Part shown: piece after piece, positions 41,308 to 53,330 of the stretch
Numbering within the stretch: the first letter of the stretch is position 1
Layout of the letters: every line of letters starts with the position of its first letter
Origin: Allobosea sp.
Lineage (GTDB): Bacteria; Pseudomonadota; Alphaproteobacteria; Rhizobiales; Kaistiaceae
Length of the DNA: 64,000 nucleotides
Assembly (NCBI GenBank): GCA_017307955.1
Contig: JAFKFV010000023.1
Coordinates: 1 to 64,000 of the forward strand
Direction of reading: 5' to 3'
Made by a program: the position numbers and the translations under genes
Notes under the pieces: generated by a model
The model's database searches: none
The model's input: only the letters and a program-made list of their open reading frames with translations
Told to the model about the DNA's origin: nothing

Positions 41308-43890
41308 TCAGCCCTTGTCGCCCTGCGCGCTCTGCGCCGCTTCCAGCTTCTGGATGTCCTCCTTCGAGAGCTGCGGGCGGTCGATGTCGAGCGTGATCTT
41401 GTGGATCGTTCCGTCGAAGACGAAGGGCGACTGGTAGTCGGCATCGTCAACCCCGGTCAGCGTGTCCGAGCCGATGTCCTGGCTCTCGTCCCAGGCGAGC
41501 GTGATCGGGATCGTGTGCGGCATCTTCTGCCGCGCCACCTGCTTGCCGTCGACCTTCAGCACCCCTTCCGCCCCCTGTCCGACACCGGAGAGATTGTTGA
41601 AGGCGAAGGTGCCGAAGCCGAGCCCGTCATAGGTGAAGTCGAACTCGAGCAGGTGATGGCCGGGCGTCAGCGCGTCGGCGCCCTCCCAGCGGACGCGTTC
41701 GAGGTCGAGCAGGTTCCAGACATAGACCGGCTTGCCCTTCAGGAGATAGAAGCCGTGGCCGCCGAAACGGCCGCCCTGCGTGAACAGCATGCCGTTGCCG
41801 CCGCCCGCCGGCACGTCGATATCGGCCGTGATGCGGTAGCTGGCATTGAGGAGCAGCGGCTGGGTGCCGTTCGGGTTGCCGGCGATGGGCGCGGTATATT
41901 CGAAATGCGACTTGCCGGCGACGACGCTCGGCCGCGGCGTCACCATGCGGGTCGCGACCGAGTTGTCGAGCGGGAAGACCTGGTTCCTCGACGCCTCGGC
42001 GATGAAGAGCTCCTGCATCTCGCGCAGTTTGTCCGTCATCTGGGCTGCCAGATCGTCGTTCTGTGTCCAGTCCTTGGTGAGATCGTAAAGTTCCCACTTG
42101 TAGCTGTTCATGACATCGGTCGGCGGCACCGAGAACAGCGCCCAGGGATCGACGATCGGCGTCGTGTTCGCATACCAGCCATTGTTGTAGATGCCGCGAT
42201 TGCCGAACATCTCGAAATACTGGACCGTATGCCTCGTCGGATCGTCGGGTTTGGCGTCCCAGCTATAGACCATGCTGGTGCCGTCGAGCGGCCGCTGCTG
42301 GATGCCGTTGACGAAGCTCGGCGCGGTGATGCCGGCCGCTTCGAGGATGGTCGGCTCGATGTCGATGAAATGGCTGAACTGGTTGCGGATGCCGCCCACG
42401 TCCTTGATCCGGGCCGGCCAGGACATGACCATGCCCTGCCGGGTGCCGCCGAAATGCGAGGCGATCTGCTTCGTCCATTTGAACGGCGTGTCGAAGGCCC
42501 AGGTCCAGCCGACCGCCATATGCGGATAGCTCTGGTCGGTGCCCCAGAGGTCGTAGAAATATTTCAGCTGGTCGGCGACCGGCGGCGTGACGCCGTTGAA
42601 CTGCGCCACCTCGTTCGGCGTGCCCGTCGGCGAGCCTTCGGCCGAGGAGCCGTTGTCGCCGACGATGTAGATGATCAGCGTGTTGTCGAGCTTGCCCATG
42701 TCGCGGATCGCGTCGATGACGCGGCCGGTCTCATGATCGGCATAGGCGAGATAGGCGGCATAGGTGTCGGCCTGGCGGATGAAGAGCTTCTGCTCGTCGG
42801 CCGAGAGCTCGTCCCACTTCTTGAGATGGTCCGGCCACGGCGTCAGCTGCGCATGCTCAGGGATGACGCCGAGCCGCTTCTGGTTGGCGAAGATCGTCTC
42901 GCGCAGCGCGTTCCAGCCCTTGTCGAAGAGATGCAGCGCCGAGATCCGGTCGACCCATTCCCTGGTCGGGTGGTGCGGGGCATGGGTCGCGCCGGGCGCC
43001 AGATAGACGAAGAACGGCTTCGACGGGTCGACCGAGTTCACCGTCTGGATCTGCCGGATCGCGTCGTCGGCCTCGGCGGTGATGAGGTTCCAGCCGGGCT
43101 TGTCGCGGAAGGGATAGATCTGCGTCGTGTCGTTGAAGAGGTTCGGCTGCCACTGGTTGGCGTCGCCGCCCATGAAGCCGTAGAAATGGTCGAAGCCGAA
43201 GATCTCGCCGGTCGGCCACTGGTCGAAGGGGCCGACCTGGCTCTCGGTATAGGGCGGCGTGTTGTGGTTCTTGCCGTACCAGGAGGTGTTGTAGCCATTG
43301 GCGCGCAGCACCGCCGCCACCGAGACGCTGTCGCGTCCGATCACCGCGTCATAGCCCGGAAAGCCGGTCGAGGCCTCCGCGATATTGCCGAAGCCGACAT
43401 TGTGGTGGTTGCGGCCGGTGAGCAGCGCCGCGCGCGAGGGCGAGCAGAGCGCGGTCGAGTTGAAATTGGTGTAGCGGAGGCCCTGCTTGGCCAGCGCGTC
43501 GAGCGTCGGCATCGGGATGACGCCGCCGAAGGTCGAGCCGGCGCCGTAGCCGGTGTCGTCAGTCAGCACCAGCAGCACGTTGGGCGCACCCTGCGGTGCG
43601 ACGGTGCGGGCCGGCCAGGCCGGCGTCGACTGCGCGGCGTTGAGCTTGATGGTCCCGGCGAAGGGTTGCGCCGGGTTGGGAATGACCATCCCGTCGATGG
43701 TCCGCGTCGCGCTCGGCGAGCCGGGCCGGCCGAAAAGTTCCGGCGGCTCCTCGAGCGGGACGCCGATAGCGGGTGACCCTGCGTCCTGAGCGCGCGCCGC
43801 CGCTGCCAGTTGCGGCGGCGCCAGCATGGCTCCGCCAAGAAGAAGCACGGCAAAGCTCGATCGCAGCGATCGACATGCGATTCGGATCAC
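41308..43890 (-). CDS. Exported arylsulfatase (type I, formylglycine-dependent)
   Basis: A sulfatase of about 860 residues. The core signature CSPSRAALLTGR has C149 at the formylglycine position, so an anaerobic- or FGE-type maturase is needed; none is seen in the window. VLLVLTDDTGYGAGSTFGG provides the metal-binding aspartates, GNDG-like IVGDNGSSAEG the second set, and ATHAPHHPTREW another active-site His. The C-terminal 250 residues are a beta-sandwich (HFEYTAPIAG, then LDIDRPQLS). The start GTG 43890 (GGGGGAAC upstream) gives a signal peptide with LRSSFAVLLLGGAML; a longer start at 44001 or 43968 would add an extra hydrophobic stretch. The substrate is unknown. Confidence 0.92.
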   Translation of the reverse strand: MIRIACRSLRSSFAVLLLGGAMLAPPQLAAAARAQDAGSPAIGVPLEEPPELFGRPGSPSATRTIDGMVIPNPAQPFAGTIKLNAAQSTPAWPARTVAPQGAPNVLLVLTDDTGYGAGSTFGGVIPMPTLDALAKQGLRYTNFNSTALCSPSRAALLTGRNHHNVGFGNIAEASTGFPGYDAVIGRDSVSVAAVLRANGYNTSWYGKNHNTPPYTESQVGPFDQWPTGEIFGFDHFYGFMGGDANQWQPNLFNDTTQIYPFRDKPGWNLITAEADDAIRQIQTVNSVDPSKPFFVYLAPGATHAPHHPTREWVDRISALHLFDKGWNALRETIFANQKRLGVIPEHAQLTPWPDHLKKWDELSADEQKLFIRQADTYAAYLAYADHETGRVIDAIRDMGKLDNTLIIYIVGDNGSSAEGSPTGTPNEVAQFNGVTPPVADQLKYFYDLWGTDQSYPHMAVGWTWAFDTPFKWTKQIASHFGGTRQGMVMSWPARIKDVGGIRNQFSHFIDIEPTILEAAGITAPSFVNGIQQRPLDGTSMVYSWDAKPDDPTRHTVQYFEMFGNRGIYNNGWYANTTPIVDPWALFSVPPTDVMNSYKWELYDLTKDWTQNDDLAAQMTDKLREMQELFIAEASRNQVFPLDNSVATRMVTPRPSVVAGKSHFEYTAPIAGNPNGTQPLLLNASYRITADIDVPAGGGNGMLFTQGGRFGGHGFYLLKGKPVYVWNLLDLERVRWEGADALTPGHHLLEFDFTYDGLGFGTFAFNNLSGVGQGAEGVLKVDGKQVARQKMPHTIPITLAWDESQDIGSDTLTGVDDADYQSPFVFDGTIHKITLDIDRPQLSKEDIQKLEAAQSAQGDKG

Positions 43891-44068
43891 GACAGTTCCC
43901 CCGGTGCCGACGGCGCCCCCCACGAGCGCCACGATGAGCCCTCCAGGGATGGCGACATTGACCCGCATCAAGCGGAGGGGAGGCGCGGTCCCACGTGCCA
44001 ATCCTTCGGGGCGCCGGAGCCTAGGCGCGGCGCCCGGGAACGCGCTAACCCGATTGCGACAGCCTCGA

Positions 44069-44800
44069 TCAGAGCCGCATCGCCTTCAGTTCCCGCAGCG
44101 GCGGGATGGTCGCGAACATATGCGGGTCGAGCCGGTCCCAGAGGATGCCGCAATCCGGCTTCTGGGCATCGGCGACGCGGATGGTGCGCGTCGGCGTGAA
44201 GACGAGGTCGGCGGTGGTGTCGAACACGTCGGGCACCAGCGTCTCGTCGAGCAGCTGGCAATCATGCACGACGGCGGCGACCGGAGTGTCGGGACCGACG
44301 CGGCCGAGCCGGTAGAGCATGCCCCATTCGACGTCGAAGAAGCCGTGGCCCTTGCCGAAGCGGATGCCCTCATGGTTGATCGCGCCGGTGCCGGTGACGA
44401 GATAATCGACCGGCGGCATCGCGGCGATCGCCTTGAGATCGACCGGCCGGCCGACCCGCTCCATCCCGTCCAGCGTCGCGGCATAGAGATAAAGATCGGG
44501 CGCGATCTCGGCCGGATCGAGCAGCCAGAAGCCGCGCTTGATCGAATAGGTGGTCATCAGGACGGATTTGCCGTCGAGAAGGGCACGGTGGCGCAGCCTT
44601 TCGAGGCAGTTGTCCGGCGTGATGAAGATCAGCTCGGCATTCTGATAGGCCTCGTCGGCGATGAGCCGGTCGCAGGCAGCCTCGCCGCCCTCGAAATCGG
44701 CGATGAACTCCGCGAAATCGAAGTCGAACCGGCTGTCCGGCAGCGCGACGCGGCGAAGGTCGCTCCACACCCGCTCGCGCACCGACGATTTATGGTCCAT
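44069..44800 (-). CDS. 5-formyltetrahydrofolate cyclo-ligase-like protein
   Basis: A 243-residue protein of the 5-FCL/MTHFS superfamily: VRERVWSDLRRVALPDSRFDFDF at the N-terminus, then INHEGIRFGKGHGFFDVEWGML, which matches the FGKGxGYYD core motif, and VHDCQLLDETLVPDVFDTTADLVFTPTRTI for the late VHD...vP.e..D...D...T block. It is longer than the 180-200 residue folate enzyme, so it may be a paralogue with another substrate. It lies upstream of no obvious operon partner on its strand except the sulfatase. AAGGAACGG precedes ATG 44800. Confidence 0.85.
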   Translation of the reverse strand: MDHKSSVRERVWSDLRRVALPDSRFDFDFAEFIADFEGGEAACDRLIADEAYQNAELIFITPDNCLERLRHRALLDGKSVLMTTYSIKRGFWLLDPAEIAPDLYLYAATLDGMERVGRPVDLKAIAAMPPVDYLVTGTGAINHEGIRFGKGHGFFDVEWGMLYRLGRVGPDTPVAAVVHDCQLLDETLVPDVFDTTADLVFTPTRTIRVADAQKPDCGILWDRLDPHMFATIPPLRELKAMRL

Positions 44801-44859
44801 CACCCGTTCCTTCTGCTGGCACAATCCATCACTGAAAGCGAAACCCGTGCCAGATCGCG

Positions 44860-45741
44860 TCAGGGCGAGGGCGCGCCGGTCCGGATGGCGATATGCCGGG
44901 TGACGCTGCCGCCGGGCGGCACCGTGACCATGCCCGGCATTTCGGCCATCTCGCCGTCGAAGCCCAGCATCGCGGCATGGCCCTGCCATGGCTCGATGCA
45001 GAGGAACCGCGCGCCGGGCTTCGTCCAGATGCCGAGATAGGGGAGGTCCGGAAAATCGATCCGAAGACCATCCGCGCCCTCGACCCCGAACCAGACGGAG
45101 CGGCTGCGGACCTCGTCGAAGATGATCGCATCCTCGAGGAACAGCGCCGGATCGAGCGCCAGCACCTTGCCGAGGACGGGCGTCGGGCGGGTGGCGGGAT
45201 CGACGCCGCCATCCTTCAGGCGTCGGATATCGGCCGGCTCTTCGCGCTCGAAGACCACGACATGGCCGGTCTGCGGACCCTTGGCGCCGGGAAGCGGCCA
45301 CTGGAAGGCGGGATGGAAGCCGATGGCGGCGGGCATCGGGCGGCTGCCCTGATTGCGGGCGGTCACGGTCTGGAACAGCGTCGCGCCGGCGAGTTCGAAG
45401 CGGATGTCGAGCTCGAATTCGAAGGGATAATGCTTCAGCGTGTCGGCATCGGCGAGGAGGCGGAAGCCGGCACGCTCCGGTCCCGCGCTCAGCACTTCGA
45501 AGATTCGGTCGCGCGCGAAGCCGTGCTGGCCGATCGGATAGTCCGTCCCGCCGACCCGGATCGCGTCGCCGGCGGCGCGGCCGACGATGGGAAAGAGGAT
45601 CGGCGCATGGCGGGGCCAGAAGGACGGGTCGGCCTGCCACATCCATTCGCGGCCGGCGGTATCGACGATGGATTGCAGTTCGGCGCCCTTGCGGTCGAGG
45701 GCGACGGAGACGAATTCGTTCTGGAGCGTGATCCTGTCCAT
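44860..45741 (-). CDS. Aldose 1-epimerase family protein (LacX/YeaD-like)
   Basis: A 293-residue galactose-mutarotase-like beta-sandwich protein. ILFPIVGRAAGDAIRVGGTDYPIGQHGFARDRIFEV holds the typical FP(I/V)xGR and HGFAR motifs; AAIGFHPAFQWPL gives the second His; FLCIEPWQGHA gives the catalytic Glu region. Expected to interconvert alpha and beta anomers of a hexose, or to bind sugar phosphate. ATG 45741 has AGGTGAAGG upstream. It follows fdsD after 43 bp on the same strand, though with no functional link to formate. Confidence 0.88.
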   Translation of the reverse strand: MDRITLQNEFVSVALDRKGAELQSIVDTAGREWMWQADPSFWPRHAPILFPIVGRAAGDAIRVGGTDYPIGQHGFARDRIFEVLSAGPERAGFRLLADADTLKHYPFEFELDIRFELAGATLFQTVTARNQGSRPMPAAIGFHPAFQWPLPGAKGPQTGHVVVFEREEPADIRRLKDGGVDPATRPTPVLGKVLALDPALFLEDAIIFDEVRSRSVWFGVEGADGLRIDFPDLPYLGIWTKPGARFLCIEPWQGHAAMLGFDGEMAEMPGMVTVPPGGSVTRHIAIRTGAPSP

Positions 45742-45784
45742 GGCCTTCACCTGTGCTGCGCTGCGCGGACGCGGGTGCACTGCA

Positions 45785-46006
45785 TCACGCCGGCTCCTCC
45801 GCGGCAAGACGCGCGATGGCCGCGGCGGCAACGGGGTCGAGGCCGGCGCCGCCCGTCGCCGCATGGGCGATGATGGTCCGCCGCATCCGCGGATCCCAGA
45901 ATTGGCGGAGATGCGCCGCGACCGCCGCCGGCGCGGCATCGGCGCCCTGCGCGGCGAAGAAGGTGGCGATCTGGTTCGCCATGCGGACGAGCTTTTCGGG
46001 TGGCAT
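45785..46006 (-). CDS. fdsD: NAD-dependent formate dehydrogenase delta subunit
   Basis: A 73-residue protein with the conserved start PPEKLVRMANQIATFFAAQ and FWDPRMRRTIIAHAATGGAGLDP, the hallmark of FdsD. It is needed for an active complex in related bacteria, probably as an assembly/stability subunit. It is the last gene of fdsG-B-A-fdhD-fdsD, 5 bp after fdhD. Confidence 0.93.
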   Translation of the reverse strand: MPPEKLVRMANQIATFFAAQGADAAPAAVAAHLRQFWDPRMRRTIIAHAATGGAGLDPVAAAAIARLAAEEPA

Positions 46007-46011
46007 GTGGT

Positions 46012-46860
46012 TCAGGCGACGTCGCGCGTCGCCTCTCTCCTGGACGGGACGGAGGGCGGCAGGCCGAGCCGCTCGCCATGGGTGAACACTTCGAAGCCGT
46101 CGGCGCGGGCGACCGCGACGAGCGTGATGCCGGCCTCGGCGGCTGCCCGGATCGCAAGGCTGGTCGGCGCCGAGACCGCGACGATCAGAGGGGCGCCGAT
46201 CGCCGCCGTCTTCTGCACCATCTCGACCGAGACACGGCTCGTCAGCAGCACGGCGCCCGACGCGGCGTCGAGGCCGGATCGGGCGATGGCGCCGGCGAGC
46301 TTGTCGAGCGCATTGTGGCGGCCGACATCCTCCCGCACCAGACGGACACCTTCGTCCGGCTGCCAGAAGGCCGCCGCGTGCACGGCGCGCGTTTCGGCGT
46401 TGAGCGCCTGCAGCCGCGCCAGCCCGCCGATCGCCGCGAGGATCGCCTCCGGCGCGAAGCGGGCCTTCGAGCCGTTGAAGGGGAGGGGGCGGACGGCTTC
46501 CTCGAGGCTCTCGATGCCGCAAAGCCCGCAGCCGACCGGCCCGGCCATGGCGCGGCGCCGCGCCGCGAGCCGCTCCGATAGCTGGCTCGCCAGCGACACG
46601 CGCATCTCGATGCCAAGCCCGCCGTCGATCCGCTCCACGCTCTCGATCGCGGCGAGGGTGGCGATGCCTTCGGTCAGCGTGAAGCCGATCGCAAAGTCCT
46701 CAAGATCGGCCGGGCTCGCCATCAACACCGCCTGCGTCGAGCCGCCATAGGTGATGGCGACCGCCGTCTCGACCGCGACCGCGCGGCTGGACGATGCCGC
46801 GCCGCTGCGCCGCCATGTCGTGGCGGCGACGCTCTCGCTCGCCTTCGCCGCGGTGCCCAT
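46012..46860 (-). CDS. fdhD: Formate dehydrogenase accessory sulfurtransferase FdhD
   Basis: A 282-residue protein that transfers sulfur from IscS to the molybdenum cofactor and so activates formate dehydrogenase. VETAVAITYGGSTQAVLMASPADLEDFAIGF is the N-terminal pattern. The cysteine motif GCGLCG has C111 and C114 on a mobile loop. REDVGRHNALDKLAGA and LTSRVSVEMVQKTAAIG follow. The ATG at 46860 lies 2 bp after the fdsA stop. In many fds operons this gene is called fdsC. Confidence 0.95.
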   Translation of the reverse strand: MGTAAKASESVAATTWRRSGAASSSRAVAVETAVAITYGGSTQAVLMASPADLEDFAIGFTLTEGIATLAAIESVERIDGGLGIEMRVSLASQLSERLAARRRAMAGPVGCGLCGIESLEEAVRPLPFNGSKARFAPEAILAAIGGLARLQALNAETRAVHAAAFWQPDEGVRLVREDVGRHNALDKLAGAIARSGLDAASGAVLLTSRVSVEMVQKTAAIGAPLIVAVSAPTSLAIRAAAEAGITLVAVARADGFEVFTHGERLGLPPSVPSRREATRDVA

Positions 46861-46862
46861 GC

Positions 46863-49720
46863 CTATTCGGCCGCGTCGGCGGGGAGGATGCGCCGGCTCT
46901 CCTCGGAGAGGCGGGCATAATCCTCCTGCCAGGCGCTCGGCCCGTTCGAGGCCGACACTTGCACGGCCGTCACCTTGTATTCCGGGCAGTTGGTCGCCCA
47001 GTCGGAGAAGTCGGTCGTCACGACATTCGCCTGCGTCGCCGGGTGGTGGAAGGTCGTGTAGACGACGCCGGGCGCGACGCGGTCGGTGATCCGCGCGCGC
47101 AGCGTCGTCTCGCCGGCGCGGCTGGCGAGGCGGACGAAGTCGCCGTCGCGGATGCCGCGGTTCTCGGCGTCGTTGGGGTGGATCTCGAGCAGATCTTCCT
47201 CGTGCCAGACGACATTGGCCGTGCGCCGGGTCTGCGCGCCGACATTGTATTGCGAGAGGATGCGGCCGGTGGTGAGGAGGAGCGGGAAGCGCGGGCCGGT
47301 GCGCTCCTCGGTCGGCACATATTCGGTGATCATGAACTGGCCGAGCCCGCGCGCGAAATGGCCGATATGCATGACCGGCGTCCCCTCGGGCGCCGCCTCG
47401 TTGCAGGGCCACTGCACGGAGCCGCTCTCCTCCAGCCGGGCGTAGGACACGCCGGAAAAGCTCGGCGTCGCAGCGGCGATCTCGTCCATGATCTCGGACG
47501 GGTGCGTGTAGTGCCAGGGAAGACCCATCGCCTGCGCGAGGCGCTGGGTCACCTCCCAGTCGGCATAGCCGTTCAGCGGGCTCATGACGCGCCGCACGCG
47601 GTTGATGCGCCGCTCGGCATTGGTGAAGGTGCCGTCCTTCTCCAGGAAGGTGGAGCCCGGCAGGAAGACATGCGCGTAGTTGGCGGTCTCGTTCAGGAAG
47701 AGATCATGCACGACGACGCAGTCCATCGCGGCAAGGCCGGCCGTGACGTGATGCGTGTCGGGATCGGACTGAACGATGTCTTCGCCCTGGATGTAGATGC
47801 CGCGGAAGGAGCCATCGACCGCCGCGTCGAGCATGTTGGGAATGCGCAAGCCCGGCTCGTTGTCGAGCGTGACGCCCCAGAGCCTCTCGAAGGTCTGCCG
47901 CGTCGCGTCGTCGGAGATGTGGCGGTAGCCGGGCAGCTCGTGCGGGAACGAGCCCATGTCGCAGGAGCCCTGGACATTGTTCTGGCCGCGCAGCGGGTTC
48001 ACGCCGACGCCGGGGCGGCCGAGATTGCCGGTCGCCATCGCAAGATTGGCGATCGCCATGACCGTCGTCGTGCCCTGGCTGTGTTCGGTGACGCCGAGGC
48101 CGTAATAGATCGCCGCGTTGCCGCCGGTCGCGTAGAGGCGAGCCGCCGCGCGGATCTCGGCGGCGGGAACGCCCGACACCGCCTCGACCGCCTCCGGGCT
48201 GTTGCGCGGCTCGGCGACGAAGGACGCCCAGTGCTCGAAGGCGCTCCATTCGCAGCGCTCGCGCACGAAGGCCTCGTCATAGAGGCCCTCGGTGACGATG
48301 ACATGCGCGAGCGCGTCGAGTACGGCGACATTGGTGCCGGGGCGGAGCGCGAGATGGTGGGCCGCCTCGACGTGCGGCGTGCGCACCAGATCGATGCGGC
48401 GCGGATCGATGACGATGAGCCGCGCGCCCTGTCGCAGCCGCTTCTTCAGCCGCGAGGCGAAGACCGGATGGCCGTCGGTCGGATTGGCGCCGATGACGAG
48501 CACGACATCGGCATGCTCGACGCTGTCGAAATCCTGCGTGCCGGCCGAGGTGCCGAAGGCGGCCTTGAGTCCGTAGCCGGTCGGCGAATGGCAGACGCGG
48601 GCGCAGGTGTCGACATTGTTGTTGCCGAAGCCGGCGCGCACCAGCTTCTGGACCAGATAGGTCTCTTCATTGGTGCAGCGCGAGGAGGTGATGCCGCCGA
48701 TCGCGTCCTTGCCATAGCGCGCCTGGATGGCGCGGAACTTCGACGCGACATGGGCGAAGGCCTCGTCCCAGGAGACCTCGCGCCAGGGATCGGTGATCTT
48801 CTCGCGCAGCATCGGCTTCAGGATGCGGTCGCGGTGATGGGCGTAGCCATAGGCGAAGCGGCCCTTGACGCAGGAATGGCCGTGATTGGCCTTGCCATCC
48901 TTGTAGGGCTCCATGCGGATGAGCTCCTCGCCGCGCATCTCGGCCTTGAAGGAGCAGCCGACGCCGCAATAGGCACAGGTCGTCACCACCGAATGCTCGG
49001 GCTGGCCCTTCTCGACGACGCTCTTCTCGATCAGCGTCGCGGTCGGGCAGGCGGAGACGCAGGCGCCGCAGGAGACGCATTCCGAGCCGAGGAAGCTCTC
49101 ATGCATGCCGGGCGAAACGCGGCTGTCGAAGCCGCGGCCTTCGATCGTCAGCGCGAAGGTGCCCTGCACCTCCTCGCAGGCGCGGACGCAGCGCGAGCAG
49201 ACGATGCATTTCGCCGGGTCGTAGTCGAAATAGGGGTTCGACGCGTCCTTGCCGAGGAAGAGCGGGTTTTCGGCCGGGGCGACATGGTTGGCGCCGGTCT
49301 CGTAACGGACCTCGCGCAGGCCCACCGCGCCGGCCTGGCTCTGCAATTCGCAGTCGCCATTGGCAGCGCAGGTCAGGCAGTCGAGCGGGTGATCGGAGAT
49401 GTAGAGCTCCATCACGCCGCGCCGCAGCTTGCGCAGCCGCTCGGTCTCGGTGCGCACCACCATGCCCTCGGCGACGAGGGTGGTGCAGGAGGCGGGCGTG
49501 CCGCGCATGCCCTCGACCTCGACGAGGCAGAGCCGGCAGGAGCCGAAGGCGTCGACGCGGTCGGTAGCGCAGAGCTTGGGGATTGCCGTCCCCATCTCGG
49601 CGGCGGCGCGCATGACGGAGGTCCCGGCCGGGACGCTGACGCGGCGGCCGTCGATCGTCAGCGTGACGCTCGTCCCGGCGCGCGAGGCGGGCGTGCCATA
49701 GTCGATCTCGCGGATGAGCG

Positions 49721-49724
<4 letters not shown>
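46863..49724 (-). CDS. fdsA: NAD-dependent formate dehydrogenase alpha (catalytic) subunit
   Basis: A 953-residue molybdopterin enzyme that oxidises formate to CO2. The N-terminal [2Fe-2S] ferredoxin domain has C52, C63, C66 and C80, a His/Cys cluster HPLDCLTCAANGDCELQ follows, and two [4Fe-4S] clusters lie at CIVCSRCVRAC (173-183) and CVSCGACVSAC (216-226). A further [4Fe-4S] motif CAYCGVGC (250-257) opens the catalytic domain. The Mo ligand is Cys 378 in CARVCHSPTGYG, not selenocysteine. The ATG overlaps the fdsB stop (49721-49724). Confidence 0.96.
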
Positions 49725-51291
<1,567 letters not shown>

Positions 51292-51295
<4 letters not shown>

Positions 51296-51753
51296 CGGCC
51301 GATCTCCCGGGCCAGCCGCGCCGCCGCCGCCTCGTCGAGGCGCCCGACCGGCTTGCCGTCGATCATCGCCGAGGGCGCGGTGGCGCAGAGGCCGAGGCAA
51401 TAGACGGGCTCCAGCGTCACCGCGCCGTCGGCGGAGGTCGAGCCGAGCGTGATGCCGAGCGCCGTCTCGAAGCCGGCCACGATGCGGTCGGAGCCCATGG
51501 CGCGGCAGGCCTCGGCGCGGCAGACGCGGACGTGATGGCGGCCGGCCGGCTCCTCGCGGAAATCGTGATAGAAGCTGACGACGCCGTGGATCTCGGCCCG
51601 CGTGCGATTGAGCGCCGCGGCGATCACCGGGATCGATTCGCGCGGCACATGGCCGAAGGCTTCCTGCACGGCATGCAGGATCGGCAGCGTCGCGCCTTCG
51701 ACGCCGGCAAAGCGCGCGACGATCGCCGCCGTCCGCTTCTCGGTCTCCTGCAT
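51292..51753 (-). CDS. fdsG: NAD-dependent formate dehydrogenase gamma subunit
   Basis: A 153-residue NuoE-like subunit with one thioredoxin-like [2Fe-2S] centre. LPILHAVQEAFGHVPRESIPVIAAALN and GVVSFYHDFREEPAG are the NuoE/HoxE pattern. The cluster cysteines are in VCRAEACRAMG and VYCLGLCATAP. GGTGGAG precedes ATG 51753. As the first gene of the fds operon, its promoter should lie at 51754-51882, shared with divergent uxaC. Confidence 0.94.
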
Positions 51754-51882
51754 GTCTCCACCCGGTTCCTGTCGCGCCTTTTTGAACCGTCCGAAACTCG
51801 TCTGTTCGCCGTTCCGGATCAAGTCTCTCTCGCGGCGGGGCCTTCTCCGTGGTCATATGGCGGCCTTGCGACCGAGGTCACC

Positions 51883-53286
51883 ATGCTGCTTCACGAAGAC
51901 CGCCTCTTTCCCGCCGATCCGGCGACCCGCGCCGTGGCGCGCCGCCTCTATCGCGAGGTGCGCGATCTGCCGATCGTCTCGCCGCATGGCCATACGGACC
52001 CGTCCTGGTATGCGCTGAACGAGCCGTTTCCCGACCCGGCGAAGCTCTTCGTCGTGCCGGATCACTATGTCTTCCGCATGCTCTACAGCCAGGGCGTCGC
52101 GCTCGAGGATCTCGGCGTGCCAACGGCGGACGGCACGCCGGTCGAGACCGATCCGCGCGCCATCTGGCGGCGTTTCGCCGCGCATTACCATCTCTTCCGC
52201 GGCACGCCGACGCGCATGTGGCTCGACCACGCCTTCGCGACCCTGTTCGATATCGAGGAGCGGCTCTCGGCGGCGAATGCCGACGCGCTCTATGACCGGA
52301 TCGCCGGGCGCCTCGCCGAGCCGGCCTATCGGCCGCGCGCGCTGTTCGAGCGCTTCAACATCGAGGTGATCGCGACGACGGAAAGCCCGCTCGACGATCT
52401 CCGCCACCACAAGGCGATCCGCGAGTCGGGCTGGAAGGGCCGGGTCGTGACGGCCTACCGGCCCGATCCGGTCGTCGATCCCGATTTCGCCGGCTTCCGC
52501 GACAATGTCGAGGCGCTCGGCGCGCTCGCGGGAACCGATGTCTCGACCTTCGCGGGCTATCTCGAGGCGCATCGCATCCGCCGCGCCGTCTTCAAGGCGC
52601 ATGGCGCCACCTCGACCGATCACGGCCACCCGACCGCGGCGACGGCCGATCTCTCGCCGGTCGAGGCCGAGGCGCTCTATCACCGCGTGCGGGCAGGAGG
52701 CGTGTCGGCGGCTGAGGCCGAACTCTTCCGCGCGCAGATGCTGACCGAGATGGCGGCGATGAGCCTCGACGACGGCCTCGTGATGCAGATCCATCCCGGC
52801 TCGTTCCGCAACCACAATGCCCGGCTGATGGCGCGTTTCGGCCGCGACAAGGGCGCCGATATTCCGACCGCGACGAATTATGTCGAGGCGCTGAAGCCGC
52901 TGCTCGACCGCTTCGGCAACGAGCGCGCGCTGACCGTCATCCTGTTCACGCTCGATGAGACCGCCTATTCGCGCGAGCTGGCGCCGCTCGCCGGGCATTA
53001 TCCGGCGCTGCGGCTCGGCCCGGCCTGGTGGTTCTACGATTCCCCCGAGGGCATGCGCCGCTACCGCGAGCTCGTGACCGAGACGGCCGGCTTCTGCAAC
53101 ACGGTCGGCTTCAACGACGACACGCGCGCTTTCCCCTCGATCCCGGCCCGGCACGATGTCGCGCGCCGGGTCGATTGCGCCTATCTCGCCGAGCTCGTCG
53201 TCACCCACCGGCTCGACGAGGACGAGGCGGCCGAGGTCGCGCATGATCTCGCCTACCGCCTCGCGAAGGACGCCTACCGGCTTTAA
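51883..53286 (+). CDS. uxaC: Glucuronate/galacturonate isomerase
   Basis: A 467-residue isomerase converting glucuronate to fructuronate or galacturonate to tagaturonate. LPIVSPHGHTDPSWYALNEPFPDPAKLFVVPDHYVFRMLYSQG holds the N-terminal metal-binding HGH. EVIATTESPLDDLRHHKAIRESGWKGRVVTAYRPDPVVDP, SFRNHN and WWFYDSPEGMRRYRE are strongly conserved UxaC blocks. The ATG at 51883 has GAGGTCACC before it; longer upstream frames read antisense to fdsG. No uxaA, uxaB or uxuA gene is in the window. Confidence 0.95.
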   Translation: MLLHEDRLFPADPATRAVARRLYREVRDLPIVSPHGHTDPSWYALNEPFPDPAKLFVVPDHYVFRMLYSQGVALEDLGVPTADGTPVETDPRAIWRRFAAHYHLFRGTPTRMWLDHAFATLFDIEERLSAANADALYDRIAGRLAEPAYRPRALFERFNIEVIATTESPLDDLRHHKAIRESGWKGRVVTAYRPDPVVDPDFAGFRDNVEALGALAGTDVSTFAGYLEAHRIRRAVFKAHGATSTDHGHPTAATADLSPVEAEALYHRVRAGGVSAAEAELFRAQMLTEMAAMSLDDGLVMQIHPGSFRNHNARLMARFGRDKGADIPTATNYVEALKPLLDRFGNERALTVILFTLDETAYSRELAPLAGHYPALRLGPAWWFYDSPEGMRRYRELVTETAGFCNTVGFNDDTRAFPSIPARHDVARRVDCAYLAELVVTHRLDEDEAAEVAHDLAYRLAKDAYRL

Positions 53287-53330
53287 GTGGATCGACATCG
53301 ACGCGCTTGTTCGGCTGGGAATGCTCAGAA

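Noticed and set aside
41200..43776. Open frame of 858 codons on the plus strand opposite the sulfatase
   Set aside because: Antisense shadow; the sulfatase signature on the other strand is unambiguous.
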